Source: Chloroflexota bacterium
Lineage (GTDB): Bacteria > Chloroflexota > Anaerolineae > Anaerolineales > Villigracilaceae
Assembly (NCBI GenBank): GCA_016234555.1
Contig: JACRBJ010000044.1
Location: forward strand, 62,001 to 126,000
Reading direction: 5' to 3'
DNA: 64,000 bases
The translations under genes were made by a program, and so were the position numbers. This document shows, one piece after another, positions 24,169 to 33,732 of the stretch. The stretch's first letter is position 1. Each line of letters begins with the position of its first letter. The notes under the pieces are model-generated. The model had not been told where the DNA came from. It worked only from the letters and a program-made list of their open reading frames with translations, and ran no database searches.

Positions 24169-24174
24169 AGTATA
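24169..24174 (-). promoter_or_regulatory. -10 box of a leaderless osmC-like mRNA
   Basis: TATACT on the minus strand is 6 nt before ATG 24162, with no Shine-Dalgarno. Confidence 0.5.
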
Positions 24175-24229
24175 GCATCGTTTGGAAGCCCTGTAAATTT
24201 TATGGTACGATTTGCCGCAGGAGAATAAC

Positions 24230-24892
24230 ATGTTCCCAATTGCCGCTCTCGTGTTTGCCGCGCTCGAATCGCTGGCTTTGTGGAAGAAATGGACCCGGCT
24301 GGAGTACGTCGCCAAGCCCGCTGTGATGGTCATCCTTTTCATCTGGCTGTGGACAACAAGTGGGCTGGTTGGCGCCCCGTTTTGGTTTGGGATCGGCATC
24401 CTGCTCTCGCTCACAGGAGATGTGCTGTTGATGATCTCCCTCGACCGACTTTTTCTTGCCGGGCTGGTGGCTTTTCTTTTGGCACATGCCGCCTACCTGG
24501 TTGGATTCAACATTCCCGTTTCTGAGTTTTCCATCTGGGGACTGGTCATGGCGGTCACGATCGGGCTGGGCAGTGCGCGAATCACGCGTCTGATTGTCGC
24601 ACCACTTGCATCAAAGGGGCAGGCGCGGATGCGAATACCGATCCTCATCTACAGCACTGTCATTTCGCTCATGTTGCTCTCCGCGATGATGAAACTGGTG
24701 GACGTTAGTTGGGACACAAACGCCGCGATTTTGGTCAGCCTGGGTGCGTTCCTGTTCTATCTTTCGGATATCATTCTGGCATGGCATAAGTTCGTTGCCC
24801 CAATTCAAAACGGACGGATTTACAACATTGGAGCCTATCACCTCGGGCAAATTGCCCTGATCTCTGGGGTGATCGCGCAGTTTGGAAGCTGA
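24230..24892 (+). CDS. YhhN-family (lysoplasmalogenase-like) membrane protein
   Basis: The 220-residue protein has about eight transmembrane helices and the YhhN pattern. It shows GLVGAPFWFGIGILLSLTGDVLLM near residue 50, ARITRLI in the middle, and FLFYLSDIILAWHKFV with YHLGQIALISG at the end. Animal relatives hydrolyse lysoplasmalogen. Bacterial function is less clear but probably concerns ether or plasmenyl lipids. ATG 24230 follows AGGAGA. A soluble HD-domain gene follows 58 nt later. Confidence 0.85.
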   Translation: MFPIAALVFAALESLALWKKWTRLEYVAKPAVMVILFIWLWTTSGLVGAPFWFGIGILLSLTGDVLLMISLDRLFLAGLVAFLLAHAAYLVGFNIPVSEFSIWGLVMAVTIGLGSARITRLIVAPLASKGQARMRIPILIYSTVISLMLLSAMMKLVDVSWDTNAAILVSLGAFLFYLSDIILAWHKFVAPIQNGRIYNIGAYHLGQIALISGVIAQFGS

Positions 24893-24950
24893 AATTTCTT
24901 TGCGCAAAGTCAGAGACTTTGCAGTCCCAAAAACTTTGGAAGGAGAATTT

Positions 24951-25526
24951 ATGACCCGCGACGAAGCGTTTGCCCTTGTGCGTGAATTTGTGAAAAACGA
25001 AGGACTTGTCCGCCACATGCTATCGGTGGAAACTGCCATGCGATTCTACGCCGAAAAATTCGGTGAGGATGTGGAAACCTGGGGACTGCTCGGACTGCTC
25101 CACGACTTTGACTGGGAAATCCACCCGACGCTTGAACAACACCCGCAAGCTGGTTCCGCCATCCTGCGTGAGCGTGGCGTCAGCGAAGAGATTGTTCAGG
25201 ATATCCTCAGCCATGCGGACCATACCGGCGTTCCGCGGGACACGCTCCGCAGAAAAGCCATTTCCGCCTGTGACGAAATCACCGGGCTGATCACCGCCGT
25301 CGCACTGGTGCGCCCCTCCCGCTCACTGTACGATCTCGAAGCCAGTTCGGTCAAAAAGAAATGGAAGGACAAGGCTTTTGCCGCCGGCACCGACCGCTCC
25401 GAAATGGAACACGCCGCGAAGGAGTTTGGCGTGGAGCTATGGGAGCATGTGCAGAACGTCATCCTCGCCATGCGACGGATTGCGCCCGAACTCGACCTGG
25501 TGGGGAATATTAATCCGCCGTCGTAG
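24951..25526 (+). CDS. HD-domain phosphohydrolase-like protein
   Basis: The 191-residue soluble protein has an HD metal site: RHMLSVE, LLHDFDWE (the His-Asp pair) and ILSHADHTGVP. A helical tail with Lys/Arg follows. Such proteins hydrolyse phosphoesters of nucleotides; the substrate is unknown. ATG 24951 follows AAGGAGA at 6 nt; an upstream TTG would overlap the previous gene. Terminator at 25541-25576. Confidence 0.85.
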   Translation: MTRDEAFALVREFVKNEGLVRHMLSVETAMRFYAEKFGEDVETWGLLGLLHDFDWEIHPTLEQHPQAGSAILRERGVSEEIVQDILSHADHTGVPRDTLRRKAISACDEITGLITAVALVRPSRSLYDLEASSVKKKWKDKAFAAGTDRSEMEHAAKEFGVELWEHVQNVILAMRRIAPELDLVGNINPPS

Positions 25527-25540
25527 CGGTTCTTAAAGCG

Positions 25541-25576
25541 AAAACGGGCAGCAGACGCAAAGTCCACTGCCCGTTT
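25541..25576. terminator. Bidirectional terminator between HD gene and lipoprotein gene
   Basis: An 11-bp stem (AAAACGGGCAG with CTGCCCGTTTT) and a 14-nt loop lie between two converging stop codons, with T and A runs on both flanks. Confidence 0.85.
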
Positions 25577-25590
25577 TGTTTTGCCTGCCG

Positions 25591-26199
25591 CTAATGGAAG
25601 TTGATCACTTCCGCGGTGATCCAGATTGCTGTGGTCTTGCTGGTATCAGTCACACAAAGGACATCGGGAGTCTGCGATGTGGATGGTTTGTTTCCTGTAA
25701 CCCAGCCATAGCCCCAATAGCAGCCTGCCAAAACCTGCACCTCAAGTTCCTGATATCTTCCCAAAGTGAAATTGTAGGTTCCACATTCCTTCTTGTCATT
25801 TTCCTGTGTCATCCCAAAGGCAAGGGCAACATCGCCATCGGATTTGTTGAGGAACTTAATTTTCACCGTAGTTCCCAAAGGCTTGGTTGGCGGGGGTTCG
25901 TTACAGGGGTTGGTGGTGGAAGTATCCGGCAAGGTGGCAACAGGCGCAAGGTCAAGAGTTGGAATTATGAGCGGGGCAATGGTGGAGGCCGGCGTGAGCG
26001 TCTCTGTGGGCGTGGGTGGAATGGGCGTTGCGGTGGCAGTGGGAATCGCCGCCTGAGTCTGGGTGACTGCCATCCACGCATCGGCAATGGCAGTGCCTTG
26101 CACATCCACCACCGACAGGGTGGGAGTGGCTTCAGGTCCGCAGGCGGATAAAGCTCCAATCACTAAAATGGAAATTACAGACAGAATTTTTCTTTTCAT
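25591..26199 (-). CDS. Lipoprotein with Thr/Pro linker, unknown function
   Basis: The 202-residue protein has a signal peptide and lipobox LSAC (Cys20), a long Thr/Pro/Ala linker (about 45-105) and a beta-rich C-terminal domain. The domain contains four Cys (NPCNEPP, KKECGTY, AGCYWGYGW, VLCVTD), possibly two disulfides. No family is recognised. GGAGAAAAA precedes the ATG. Confidence 0.75.
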   Translation of the reverse strand: MKRKILSVISILVIGALSACGPEATPTLSVVDVQGTAIADAWMAVTQTQAAIPTATATPIPPTPTETLTPASTIAPLIIPTLDLAPVATLPDTSTTNPCNEPPPTKPLGTTVKIKFLNKSDGDVALAFGMTQENDKKECGTYNFTLGRYQELEVQVLAGCYWGYGWVTGNKPSTSQTPDVLCVTDTSKTTAIWITAEVINFH

Positions 26200-26235
26200 A
26201 TATTTTTCTCCATTTGAAACATCGAACTGCCCGGC

Positions 26236-27816
26236 TTAGTCACCCGTGTAAACCCATATCCAAAAACGGTCCGGACCAACGATATCGACGCGTGTGTAAT
26301 TTTTCTCGATAAAGGCGATCAAATCCCGCAGGGGTGTGTTTTTCCACAGGTCCGAGTCCAACGCAGCCAGGTTTTTATCCCTCGCCGCGTCGATGATCAT
26401 GGGCTTCTTCCGGGTGATGTCGAGAAGCAGTTCGTTGGCGATCTCCGGGGAAACATAATTGGGAACGCCGAAGGCATAAGTATACACAAAACGGGAGGGC
26501 GATTCCCTCTCGGTGAGAAAATTATAAACGCTCTCATTTCCCCAAATGAGGACATAATCGCCGGGCTGGGTATGGTTCAAAATATAGTCCACGTACACAC
26601 CCTGTTCGACGGAGGAATGGTTCGGCGCAGGAAGCGACTTCTGCGTCCAAACCGTTTTGACCAACGCTTTGAGCTTTGGCAGCCTGCCGAAAGTGGGTTG
26701 CCAGCCGAAGGAGAGAATCAACCCGATGGTTAGAATCAGGCTGAGGGTCCGCCGATGGCTTTCAGCGCGGAGCAATTTCCCGCCCCAAAGCTGAATCGAG
26801 AAAATCAGGAAACCCGTCAACATCGCCAGCACGGGAAGCCAGGCGATGTAGTAGTGCATGTATCTCCTGCCCGAAAGCAGGGACAGGTAAAGCTGGATGG
26901 GGATCATGACCAGCGCAAGCAGGGCAGAGCGGCTTGCAATATCCGCGCCCATGCTGCCGCGCCGCCAAGCTTCAAAAAGATAAAGCAAGGCTCCCGCCAC
27001 CCCGGCAAGGCTCAAAGCGACCAGGACAGGCATCAGGTCATATCCCTTTGTAATTCCCTCCCATGAGAATGTCTGGAGTTTTGAGTAATGATAGTTGAAG
27101 ACGAAGACCTGGTCGAATAAATCGTAGAGCGCATGGTTGGCGGCGAAATAAACGGCGACGAAGAAAAAGACAACTCCAGCACCAGCCACCGCAGCGGCAA
27201 TCCGCTTGAAAGTTTGGAGCCGCTCTTTTTGGAAGAGCAGGTCGGCGACGAGAATCAACCCGATGGCGAGATGCACACCGACGTTGTTGGGTCGCAGCGA
27301 GAAAGTCAGCGCCGCCATCACCCCGATCAAAAATTCGTTCCACCAGCCTTTCGAGTTCCGCGCGCGGAGGAAGAACCAAATCGCCGCGAACTGAAAGAGC
27401 AGGGAGTACTCCTCGACCGAGTTGCCGTGATCCACTACATCGGGAAAAGCCGCCAGCCAGAGGATGGTGGTCGAAAGGGCGGTTAGCGAATCGAATGCAG
27501 TCCGCATGGCGAGGAAGCCAGCCACTGCCGCCAGAAAGAGAAAGACGACTTCGAGGAACCAGACGCCCCACACCGAGTCGGTCAGCCACAAGCCGAGGGC
27601 GTTGATGTAATACACGAGCGGACCTTTGTGATCCCACACGTCGCGATAGGGAATGCCGCTGTCGAGGATTTGCTGTCCAACGTAGAGGTACACGCCCTGG
27701 TCTCGCGCCGGGACAGGTTCGTACAACGGGGCAACTGGCGACAGGACGACAAGGACGACCAGCAGGAGGAGGAAAAGTTGCAGGGTCAGTCCAGCCGTGT
27801 TACGAGAGAACTTCAT
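26236..27816 (-). CDS. GT39-like polyprenyl-sugar glycosyltransferase, membrane protein
   Basis: The 526-residue protein has about eleven membrane helices. The first outer loop carries the GT-C signature (PARDQGVYLYVGQQILDSG, then PYRDVWDHKGP). This motif, with its acidic residues at the lipid-linked sugar site, fits ArnT/PMT-like enzymes that move a sugar from a polyprenyl phosphate to lipid, protein or polysaccharide at the outer membrane face. The C-terminal soluble domain (about 400-526) is typical. Acceptor and sugar are unknown. Confidence 0.8.
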   Translation of the reverse strand: MKFSRNTAGLTLQLFLLLLVVLVVLSPVAPLYEPVPARDQGVYLYVGQQILDSGIPYRDVWDHKGPLVYYINALGLWLTDSVWGVWFLEVVFLFLAAVAGFLAMRTAFDSLTALSTTILWLAAFPDVVDHGNSVEEYSLLFQFAAIWFFLRARNSKGWWNEFLIGVMAALTFSLRPNNVGVHLAIGLILVADLLFQKERLQTFKRIAAAVAGAGVVFFFVAVYFAANHALYDLFDQVFVFNYHYSKLQTFSWEGITKGYDLMPVLVALSLAGVAGALLYLFEAWRRGSMGADIASRSALLALVMIPIQLYLSLLSGRRYMHYYIAWLPVLAMLTGFLIFSIQLWGGKLLRAESHRRTLSLILTIGLILSFGWQPTFGRLPKLKALVKTVWTQKSLPAPNHSSVEQGVYVDYILNHTQPGDYVLIWGNESVYNFLTERESPSRFVYTYAFGVPNYVSPEIANELLLDITRKKPMIIDAARDKNLAALDSDLWKNTPLRDLIAFIEKNYTRVDIVGPDRFWIWVYTGD

Positions 27817-27913
27817 AAATCTGAACGCTCTTCTTCTTGCAAAGTTACCGCCTCTAACTCAACACAACCAAGCAATATGACAAACAAAAAACCTAGTTGC
27901 AGTACGGATATGT

Positions 27914-28525
27914 TTATTTGGTTCCATAGATTTCTCCAGGATTAAATAATGCCCCTTCGCCCTTTATGAATCCCACAGGCAGGTAAACCTGCCTTGCCAC
28001 GACGTAAATTGTATTATTGTCTTCCCAGCGAACAAGAACATTTGTAGAAAAGTCGCAGTGACGGGGAACATCATTATATAGACCTAAATCCCTTTGTAAA
28101 AACGGAAAACTTTTATGCCGCACAGTTATCTCAATGTGATCAAAACCTGTAATGTGCGCAGAGGTAAATGAACAATAAACTTCAACAAACCTTGTACCGT
28201 CTGGCGATGTCGCCATCTGAACTGGAGCTTGAAGTGAGTGATAGCGATGCAACGGAATGCTCGCAAGCCCCATAAGAAGAGACATTAGGCAAGTCAAGAC
28301 AATTAATATGCGTTTAATGCCAGTTAAATAACGCAGCATGAAAAAAATCGCCACACTTGAGCACAATACTAAAATTGAATACAAGAATGATGTCAGGTCA
28401 TCGTACCAGGAATAGTCAGTAAGTACGCCGATCCAAAAGAAGAAAAGAACAGCAATGTTGAAGCTAAGAAAAAATTCCCATTTGCCGTTATTTTGATTTG
28501 ACGGCAAGGCTTGTTTTTGCATCAT
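27914..28525 (-). CDS. Hypothetical membrane protein with soluble C-terminal domain
   Basis: The 203-residue protein has three to four hydrophobic helices in the first 105 residues and a soluble, beta-rich domain afterwards (FVEVYCSFTSAHITGF). No family is recognised. ATG 28525 overlaps the stop codon of the EamA-like gene (TAATG) and uses that gene's final GGAAGAGG as Shine-Dalgarno, so translation is coupled. Confidence 0.65.
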   Translation of the reverse strand: MMQKQALPSNQNNGKWEFFLSFNIAVLFFFWIGVLTDYSWYDDLTSFLYSILVLCSSVAIFFMLRYLTGIKRILIVLTCLMSLLMGLASIPLHRYHSLQAPVQMATSPDGTRFVEVYCSFTSAHITGFDHIEITVRHKSFPFLQRDLGLYNDVPRHCDFSTNVLVRWEDNNTIYVVARQVYLPVGFIKGEGALFNPGEIYGTK

Positions 28526-28977
28526 TACCTCTTCCAATTCAACATAATCAGCCCAATGAGACAGACAAAAATCCCGGCGATGTTGACCCACGAGATTTTG
28601 TCCCTGAAGAAAAAGATCGCCACGGGGAGCAGAATCAGCGAAGCCACCACGTTGGTCAGCACGGCGGCGATGCCGAGATGCCAGCCGGCGCGGTAAACGA
28701 GCAAAAAGCCGAACTCGATGCCGACGATAGCGATGGCGAGTCCGATGCTTGCCCAGTTGAGTTGTTTGAGTTCGGCTGTGATTCCATTTTTGATGGGGAA
28801 GAAAACGAAGGTAAACAAAACCACGACGAAGGCGACGGCATACGTCACTAGCAGGGAGACGGTGAAGTTCACGTTCGACGGCGTGCTTTTGGCGACGAAA
28901 TGATAGAGCGCGCTGGAACAGATGGCGAGGGTGATGGAGAAGTAGAAGAGGAACATGGAGTTAGTTTTAAGTCGCAT
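28525..28977 (-). CDS. Half-size EamA/EmrE-like membrane protein
   Basis: The 150-residue protein has five hydrophobic helices and resembles one half of a DMT transporter (LGIAAVLTNVVASLILLPVAIFFFRDKISWVNIAGIFVCLIGLIML). It would need to form dimers to work like EmrE. ATG 28977 is taken instead of an overlapping TTG at 28983. The segment before it holds a degenerate repeat and a 13-bp hairpin (29001-29031). It is followed by a coupled membrane gene. Confidence 0.75.
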   Translation of the reverse strand: MRLKTNSMFLFYFSITLAICSSALYHFVAKSTPSNVNFTVSLLVTYAVAFVVVLFTFVFFPIKNGITAELKQLNWASIGLAIAIVGIEFGFLLVYRAGWHLGIAAVLTNVVASLILLPVAIFFFRDKISWVNIAGIFVCLIGLIMLNWKR

Positions 28978-29000
28978 GGTCAAATAGTCGAATAGTTTTT

Positions 29001-29031
29001 GCTCTATCGGGGGCTAAGCCCCCGATAGAGC
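29001..29031. repeat. Perfect inverted repeat between GT-B and EamA-like genes
   Basis: GCTCTATCGGGGG pairs with CCCCCGATAGAGC (13 bp, 5-nt loop). On the minus strand there is no U-run, only a tract of AACTATTCGACTATTTG type, so it is probably not a simple terminator. Confidence 0.7.
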
Positions 29032-29037
29032 GGGAAT

Positions 29038-30477
29038 TTAGGAATTCAACACCTTCAAAATAAACTCCGCCGTGCGCTTGCCGGAAGTGGCGTCGGTGAA
29101 AGTGACCTCGTCCTCGACGAACTTGCGGCGTTCGGCGGAGTCGATGGTTCGGTCTTTCAGGTACATATTGAGCGCGTCGCGCAACTCAGCCTCATTGCTC
29201 GCAACCCGTCCCGCTTTTGCTTCTCTAAACCTCTTATGCGTGGGCCAGTCGCCGATCTCTTTCAGCGAGAGCGAGAACTTCCCTTTTTTGTTCCAGCCGC
29301 CGGGGACGTCGATGGTCGCCGCGATCATCGGTGTGTCGTGGACGGCGGTCTCGACCAGCATCGTCGAGTAGACCGTCACCAGCACATCGGAGTAAGCCAT
29401 CATCGAGGACTTCTCGTCCATGTCTTCGCCGCCGTAGTAGCCGAGCGACCCGCCCAACGCCACAGGCTGGACGACATGCACATGCGGATACTTTTTCTCC
29501 AAATCGAACACTCGTTGGCGTTCCTCTGCAAAAATCTTCGGCTTGTCCTGGAAGTGACTGGGATGCAGGCGGATCAATAACTGCGAGGGCTCGGCAAGTG
29601 AATCTGACGAAACCAGTTTTGCCAGCGCTTCGATATTCGGGAAGTTCGGCGCAAAGTGGACAAAACTGCTGGCGTACGAAATCAACTTGCGGTTCGGGTC
29701 GAGACCGTGCAGTTTGAAATACTCGTCGCGCGGCATGAGCCATTGCTTGCGGAAATATCCGTCATACGAGGGGATGCCGCCGATGTTCACCTGCTCAGGT
29801 TTCCAATCCGAGCCGTAGACCAGTTCATCCTTTTGCAGTTGAGACCAGCATGTCGCCCATTGGACATCTGCGCCGGGGACGTTGTAACTCGACGAGTTGT
29901 CCCAGCCGACAATGACGGCCATGTTCGGGATTCCGCGTCGGGCGGATTCACGCAGCAGGTAGCGGTCCATGCGCCAGCCCGGAGTAGAGGCGATGACTAG
30001 GTCGGGCTGGTACTTGTCAAAGAGATCGGAATAGAAGCCGGGGGTGAAGCGGTTTTGAATCTGCACCAGCAGTTTGCGCGCCCACGAAAAATTCCGCAGG
30101 AGGAGAATCATCAACGCGGAGGGAATCCAAATCCCCAGGCGGAACTTCCAACCGTTCTCCGCCCAGACCTCCCAAATGTGACTGTCCATCGCTTCGGTGT
30201 TGATGCGGCGCGACCCACCCACGCGGCGCAGATAGATGAGCAACGATTGCAAGCGCGGATTGACTTTTTTGGCGTAGTCGTTGGCTTGTTTCAGGCGCAA
30301 GCCTTCGAAGGTGAGACCCGGTCGCGCAAAACGCTGGGCGATTTTTTCTTTGGTTTCGTCGTCGGTGAGGACGACAACTTCGACACCCGCGTCCAACAGG
30401 GTTGGGACGACGTCGCTTTGCAGAAAATAGATGATTGCCATGCCGTGGTCGGCGGAGATGAAGATGCGTTTTGTCAT
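29038..30477 (-). CDS. GT-B-fold glycosyl/glycerophosphotransferase-like protein
   Basis: The 479-residue protein looks like a cytoplasmic or membrane-associated GT-B enzyme. The first half has SADHGMAIIYFLQ and a hydrophobic stretch near residues 110-130. The second has NIGGIPSYDGYFRKQWL, a Rossmann-like nucleotide-binding segment, RLHPSHF, and MAYSDVLVTVYSTMLVETAVHDTPMI. The last matches the acceptor/nucleotide site of CDP-glycerol glycerophosphotransferase-like and related envelope transferases. Substrate unknown. It is part of a loose envelope cluster (26-30.5 kb). Confidence 0.7.
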   Translation of the reverse strand: MTKRIFISADHGMAIIYFLQSDVVPTLLDAGVEVVVLTDDETKEKIAQRFARPGLTFEGLRLKQANDYAKKVNPRLQSLLIYLRRVGGSRRINTEAMDSHIWEVWAENGWKFRLGIWIPSALMILLLRNFSWARKLLVQIQNRFTPGFYSDLFDKYQPDLVIASTPGWRMDRYLLRESARRGIPNMAVIVGWDNSSSYNVPGADVQWATCWSQLQKDELVYGSDWKPEQVNIGGIPSYDGYFRKQWLMPRDEYFKLHGLDPNRKLISYASSFVHFAPNFPNIEALAKLVSSDSLAEPSQLLIRLHPSHFQDKPKIFAEERQRVFDLEKKYPHVHVVQPVALGGSLGYYGGEDMDEKSSMMAYSDVLVTVYSTMLVETAVHDTPMIAATIDVPGGWNKKGKFSLSLKEIGDWPTHKRFREAKAGRVASNEAELRDALNMYLKDRTIDSAERRKFVEDEVTFTDATSGKRTAEFILKVLNS

Positions 30478-30525
30478 GTAGAATGGTTAGATAGTTACTT
30501 TCTTTGGATTGATCGCATCACTATT

Positions 30526-32457
30526 TTATCGTCGCCCCTTTATTTGTGCGATGTATAAGGAGGTTCCAATTTCTTTACCGAAAATTTTCAATTGTTCTTT
30601 CATTTCAGTGGAATACCCTAACTCATTCAGGCGCGGACCTAGCATTAATGCTCCAATAAAATCCAACTTTTGCCCACGCGGCACTATCAACGGGACAATA
30701 ATTGAACAGATTGAATCCGCGCCTTGAATAACGAGTTCGCCTTTTTCCAAATCTGAAAGTGTCTGTTTTTTTATAACGATCCTGGGGGGCTTTTTATCTG
30801 TTGACACAGTCTCGACGCGCCGAAGCTTTCCTTTCCCGTTTTTCATAAAAGCGGATGCGTGAGCAACTCCCATTTGCTCGACGGCCCGCGCAGCCAAAAT
30901 TTTCAAGAGCACGGACGAGGTGAAGTAACCTCGCAACTCAGGAGTGAATTCAATAAATGTCTCCTTAAAGTTCAATCTATCAGGTGGGAAACTCTTATCC
31001 GCAAGCCTTTGCAGCCATATCCACATTGGTTTATAAGTAACCACAATCAAGAATATGGAGATGGGTATGATTAGAAAAGCATCTTGATTAGTTAATCCCG
31101 ACCCAATAGTTTGATCGATAAACACTAAAGTCAACAAGCATATTATCCCTGCTGTGATTATCAAGCCACCATAGGTTAGGGCGCGATTAATAAACATATC
31201 CACATCCCATAAGCGATAATGGCGCAGGGCAGCCACCATTACAAGAATAAACGCCACCCACGCAAGAAAAAACAACCAGTCTGCCATAGATCTAATTACA
31301 ACGACTGGCTGAACATAAAGGGAATAGTAATATCCCTGAAATATATTCAAGACCACTACAAACGGGATGGACACGACAAAACCGAAGGCAAGCCATTTTA
31401 TTTGTTGTCGCTCAACAGAAGTAAAAGTATTGCGGTAGCGATATGCAACAACACCAATGACCAAAAATAAAGACAATGTCCCAATATGGCTAAGTACTGG
31501 ATAATGCAAGTTTGTAACCCAGCCCCTAAGCGGGGAACTAAACAGATGGAGCTTATCAATAAATTTCTTTGAAGCTCCCAAATAAACGAGCCACCTGTCC
31601 CAATTCAGTATCATGGGCGCTCCGAAAAAGAATAACATGAGCCGTCTCCACCCGACAACCGAAAAGAACTTACGCCAACCGTACGCAATAATACCCGCAA
31701 CGATTAAATAGAGTTCAAGACGATGCTGATAGAATATCCAATAAGGGATATGCACTGATATACCCCACATCACCGCAAGGTGTAGAACATTGCACGACAG
31801 AAAAAGAAGCAACCAAGACCAGCTTGGACGCAATCGTCCGTTCGGGAAAAGAATAAAGAGCAATATTGCTCCTGCAGAAAGGTATGAATGGGATAAAAAC
31901 GGCAAAGGATCCGGAACCCGTAGCACGGAAGAATTTGCAACTGCGCCTACGACAAAAAACGCCAGCCATACATTGGATCGAAACCAAACGGCTATTAAGC
32001 CAAACAGTGCAGGAAAAGAAAAGAACATGCAAAGTAACGCAATATCAAAATACATATGCGCGCGGGGAGATAATTCAAGAATCCTTGATGGCCAGGGAAT
32101 GGAAGGATACCTTCTTCGGATCAGTGTTACCTCTCGCATCGGGAGATCGCCACTCTTCACCAACAGAGTGACAGGTGTGCCGACTTCACCTTCGGTCAAC
32201 ACTTCTGGATTCAACACTACATCTCCCCAGACTAAGCCTTTTTCAGACGCTTCGTCCGTGACAAACTGAACCATTAATTCACCAGTGTCTGATTTGTAAT
32301 ACCCATCAAGGTATTGAACATTCCCCTGCTTCAACCTGTGAATTTGTTGCGGTAAATACTGCAGATGGAGGATGCATACGAACAAGATGAAGGATAGCCC
32401 AAGGACGCGCAGGACTGTAGCCCAAATTACATTTTCGCGATAAGTAAAAGTAGACAT
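30526..32457 (-). CDS. Multi-pass membrane sensor with GAF domain and no kinase
   Basis: The 643-residue protein has one N-terminal helix (about 13-35), an extracytoplasmic PDZ-like region (about 50-120), then about eight membrane helices (to about 480). The cytoplasmic part (about 510-643) ends in a GAF-like domain (VEQMGVAHASAFM, SICSIIVPLIVPRGQKLDFIGALMLG). ComP-type kinases share this plan, but no HisKA or HATPase domain follows and no kinase gene is adjacent. It may sense and act through another partner, or be a naturally truncated kinase. The AT-richer composition differs from nearby genes. Confidence 0.75.
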   Translation of the reverse strand: MSTFTYRENVIWATVLRVLGLSFILFVCILHLQYLPQQIHRLKQGNVQYLDGYYKSDTGELMVQFVTDEASEKGLVWGDVVLNPEVLTEGEVGTPVTLLVKSGDLPMREVTLIRRRYPSIPWPSRILELSPRAHMYFDIALLCMFFSFPALFGLIAVWFRSNVWLAFFVVGAVANSSVLRVPDPLPFLSHSYLSAGAILLFILFPNGRLRPSWSWLLLFLSCNVLHLAVMWGISVHIPYWIFYQHRLELYLIVAGIIAYGWRKFFSVVGWRRLMLFFFGAPMILNWDRWLVYLGASKKFIDKLHLFSSPLRGWVTNLHYPVLSHIGTLSLFLVIGVVAYRYRNTFTSVERQQIKWLAFGFVVSIPFVVVLNIFQGYYYSLYVQPVVVIRSMADWLFFLAWVAFILVMVAALRHYRLWDVDMFINRALTYGGLIITAGIICLLTLVFIDQTIGSGLTNQDAFLIIPISIFLIVVTYKPMWIWLQRLADKSFPPDRLNFKETFIEFTPELRGYFTSSVLLKILAARAVEQMGVAHASAFMKNGKGKLRRVETVSTDKKPPRIVIKKQTLSDLEKGELVIQGADSICSIIVPLIVPRGQKLDFIGALMLGPRLNELGYSTEMKEQLKIFGKEIGTSLYIAQIKGRR

Positions 32458-32780
32458 TGGTTCTCTCTAAATTGAAATAACAACGAAATGTTGCCTTTAT
32501 ATAATGGCGGGAGCGCGAGTCACAGGATGTGAGTCTCGCTTCAGCAAGAGGTGAGAAGAATAACAGTATCAAGGGAGAATGAAAGTTATGGCTTCATAGT
32601 AGGGTTTGGCGGGTGTTACATAATCCCAGTTTCAAGTTGCTCTTTCGCAGGTTTGGTTGATTCTGCTTCGATGGGGCAAGCGCGGGGATGAAATCCCCGC
32701 GCTCAATGACAAAGCCCTGCGGGCTGAATGGCTCGAAGCCCCCGTATTTTAGCACGTTGGGTTTGCCCCCGTGTTTTTCG
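32458..32780. other. Non-coding 323-nt stretch with REP-like hairpins
   Basis: I see no gene here. The right half holds a string of GC-rich palindromes: GCGCGGGGAT with ATCCCCGCGC (32680-32702, 3-nt loop), AGCCC/GGGCT (32713-32725) and GGCT/AGCC (32731-32741). The left half is AT-rich leader of the sensor gene. Confidence 0.6.
32680..32741. repeat. REP-like cluster of three hairpins
   Basis: Three consecutive perfect stems of 10, 5 and 4 bp with 3-nt loops, spaced by about 5-10 nt. They follow the 3' end of the SH3 lipoprotein gene on the minus strand. Confidence 0.6.
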
Positions 32781-33476
32781 TTACGGCGCACAACTCACAG
32801 GGACATTGACCTGCCTGATGAGTTCGGTCGGTTCGAGGACATGCAGCCTGATCCAGTAGTCGTTGGGAGCGCCGATCTGGTAGTAATCGTTGATGACCTG
32901 CGTCCCCGCGCCTTCAAAGACCATGATGGCTTTTTCAGACGAGACGCCCGTGCTGGCTTCCCATTTCCAAGTGACGAAGGTAGGACCATCGGTGGTGATT
33001 TCGGCTTCGAGGAAAATCGTCTGCGGGAACTGGCTGCAACCGACCACGATGCGGTCTGGTTCGGCGCGCAGGGTGGCATTGGTCACACTGACGGGGGGAG
33101 CTGGCGCCACCGGCAGCTGAGTCGCCGTCCCCAGGAGTTCGGTCACACCCGCGGAGACCCAGCAATAACCGTTCGGGTTGCCGGGGTCGCGGATGTACCA
33201 CCAGCTAAAAGCGTCGTTCCTGCCAACCACCCGCGCAGACTCTCCCTGCTCCAATTCGTTGACCAGTTCATAGACGGTGCCCGGCCCATATCTGCAATTG
33301 ACCAGTTCACCTGTCACCCGCAAATCAAGCTGTACCGGCGTGGCGGTGAAAGTGGGCAAAGGGACGGGCGTGGCGAACAGAGTCGCGGTGGCTGTGGCGG
33401 TGGGGACCGGCGTTGTCCCGGCGCAGGCTGACAGAAAAACGGAAACAAGTCCTGTGAACAGGACGCGGCAATTCAT
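32781..33476 (-). CDS. SH3-domain lipoprotein
   Basis: The 231-residue protein has a lipobox (FLSAC, Cys18), a Thr/Pro/Ala linker and a bacterial SH3 domain (NCRYGPGTVYELVNEL, WWYIRDPGNPNGYCWVS, about 55-115). An Ig-like beta domain follows (about 130-231) with two Cys. The SH3 domain probably binds cell-wall peptides. ATG 33476 is chosen because AAGGAGG lies 5 nt before it; an upstream in-frame codon lacks this. Confidence 0.85.
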   Translation of the reverse strand: MNCRVLFTGLVSVFLSACAGTTPVPTATATATLFATPVPLPTFTATPVQLDLRVTGELVNCRYGPGTVYELVNELEQGESARVVGRNDAFSWWYIRDPGNPNGYCWVSAGVTELLGTATQLPVAPAPPVSVTNATLRAEPDRIVVGCSQFPQTIFLEAEITTDGPTFVTWKWEASTGVSSEKAIMVFEGAGTQVINDYYQIGAPNDYWIRLHVLEPTELIRQVNVPVSCAP

Positions 33477-33732
33477 TCTTCCTCCTTGGAAATTCACACC
33501 CGGCGGGTTGTCGGCTCAATCCCGTGGGCGGCAAAATGAAAAAATCTCCTAATTCATATTACTACAACAACGAAGGCGCTTGTTTGTTACGTTTTGCAGA
33601 TGGTACCTGTGGGTGATATGTCCCTGTCTCCGGGTATAATCCGCGAACAGGAATACGGTTGTCTAAACTTCATCCAGCCTTCCTGTCCAGATTTGGGGAC
33701 TTGTTCTTTGGAAATGGGATGGCGGAAGAAAC

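Noticed and set aside
23761..24414. Longer OsmC frame starting at 24414
   Set aside because: The extra N-terminal 84 residues are unlike the family and run antisense through the YhhN gene; the TATACT/ATG arrangement supports 24162.
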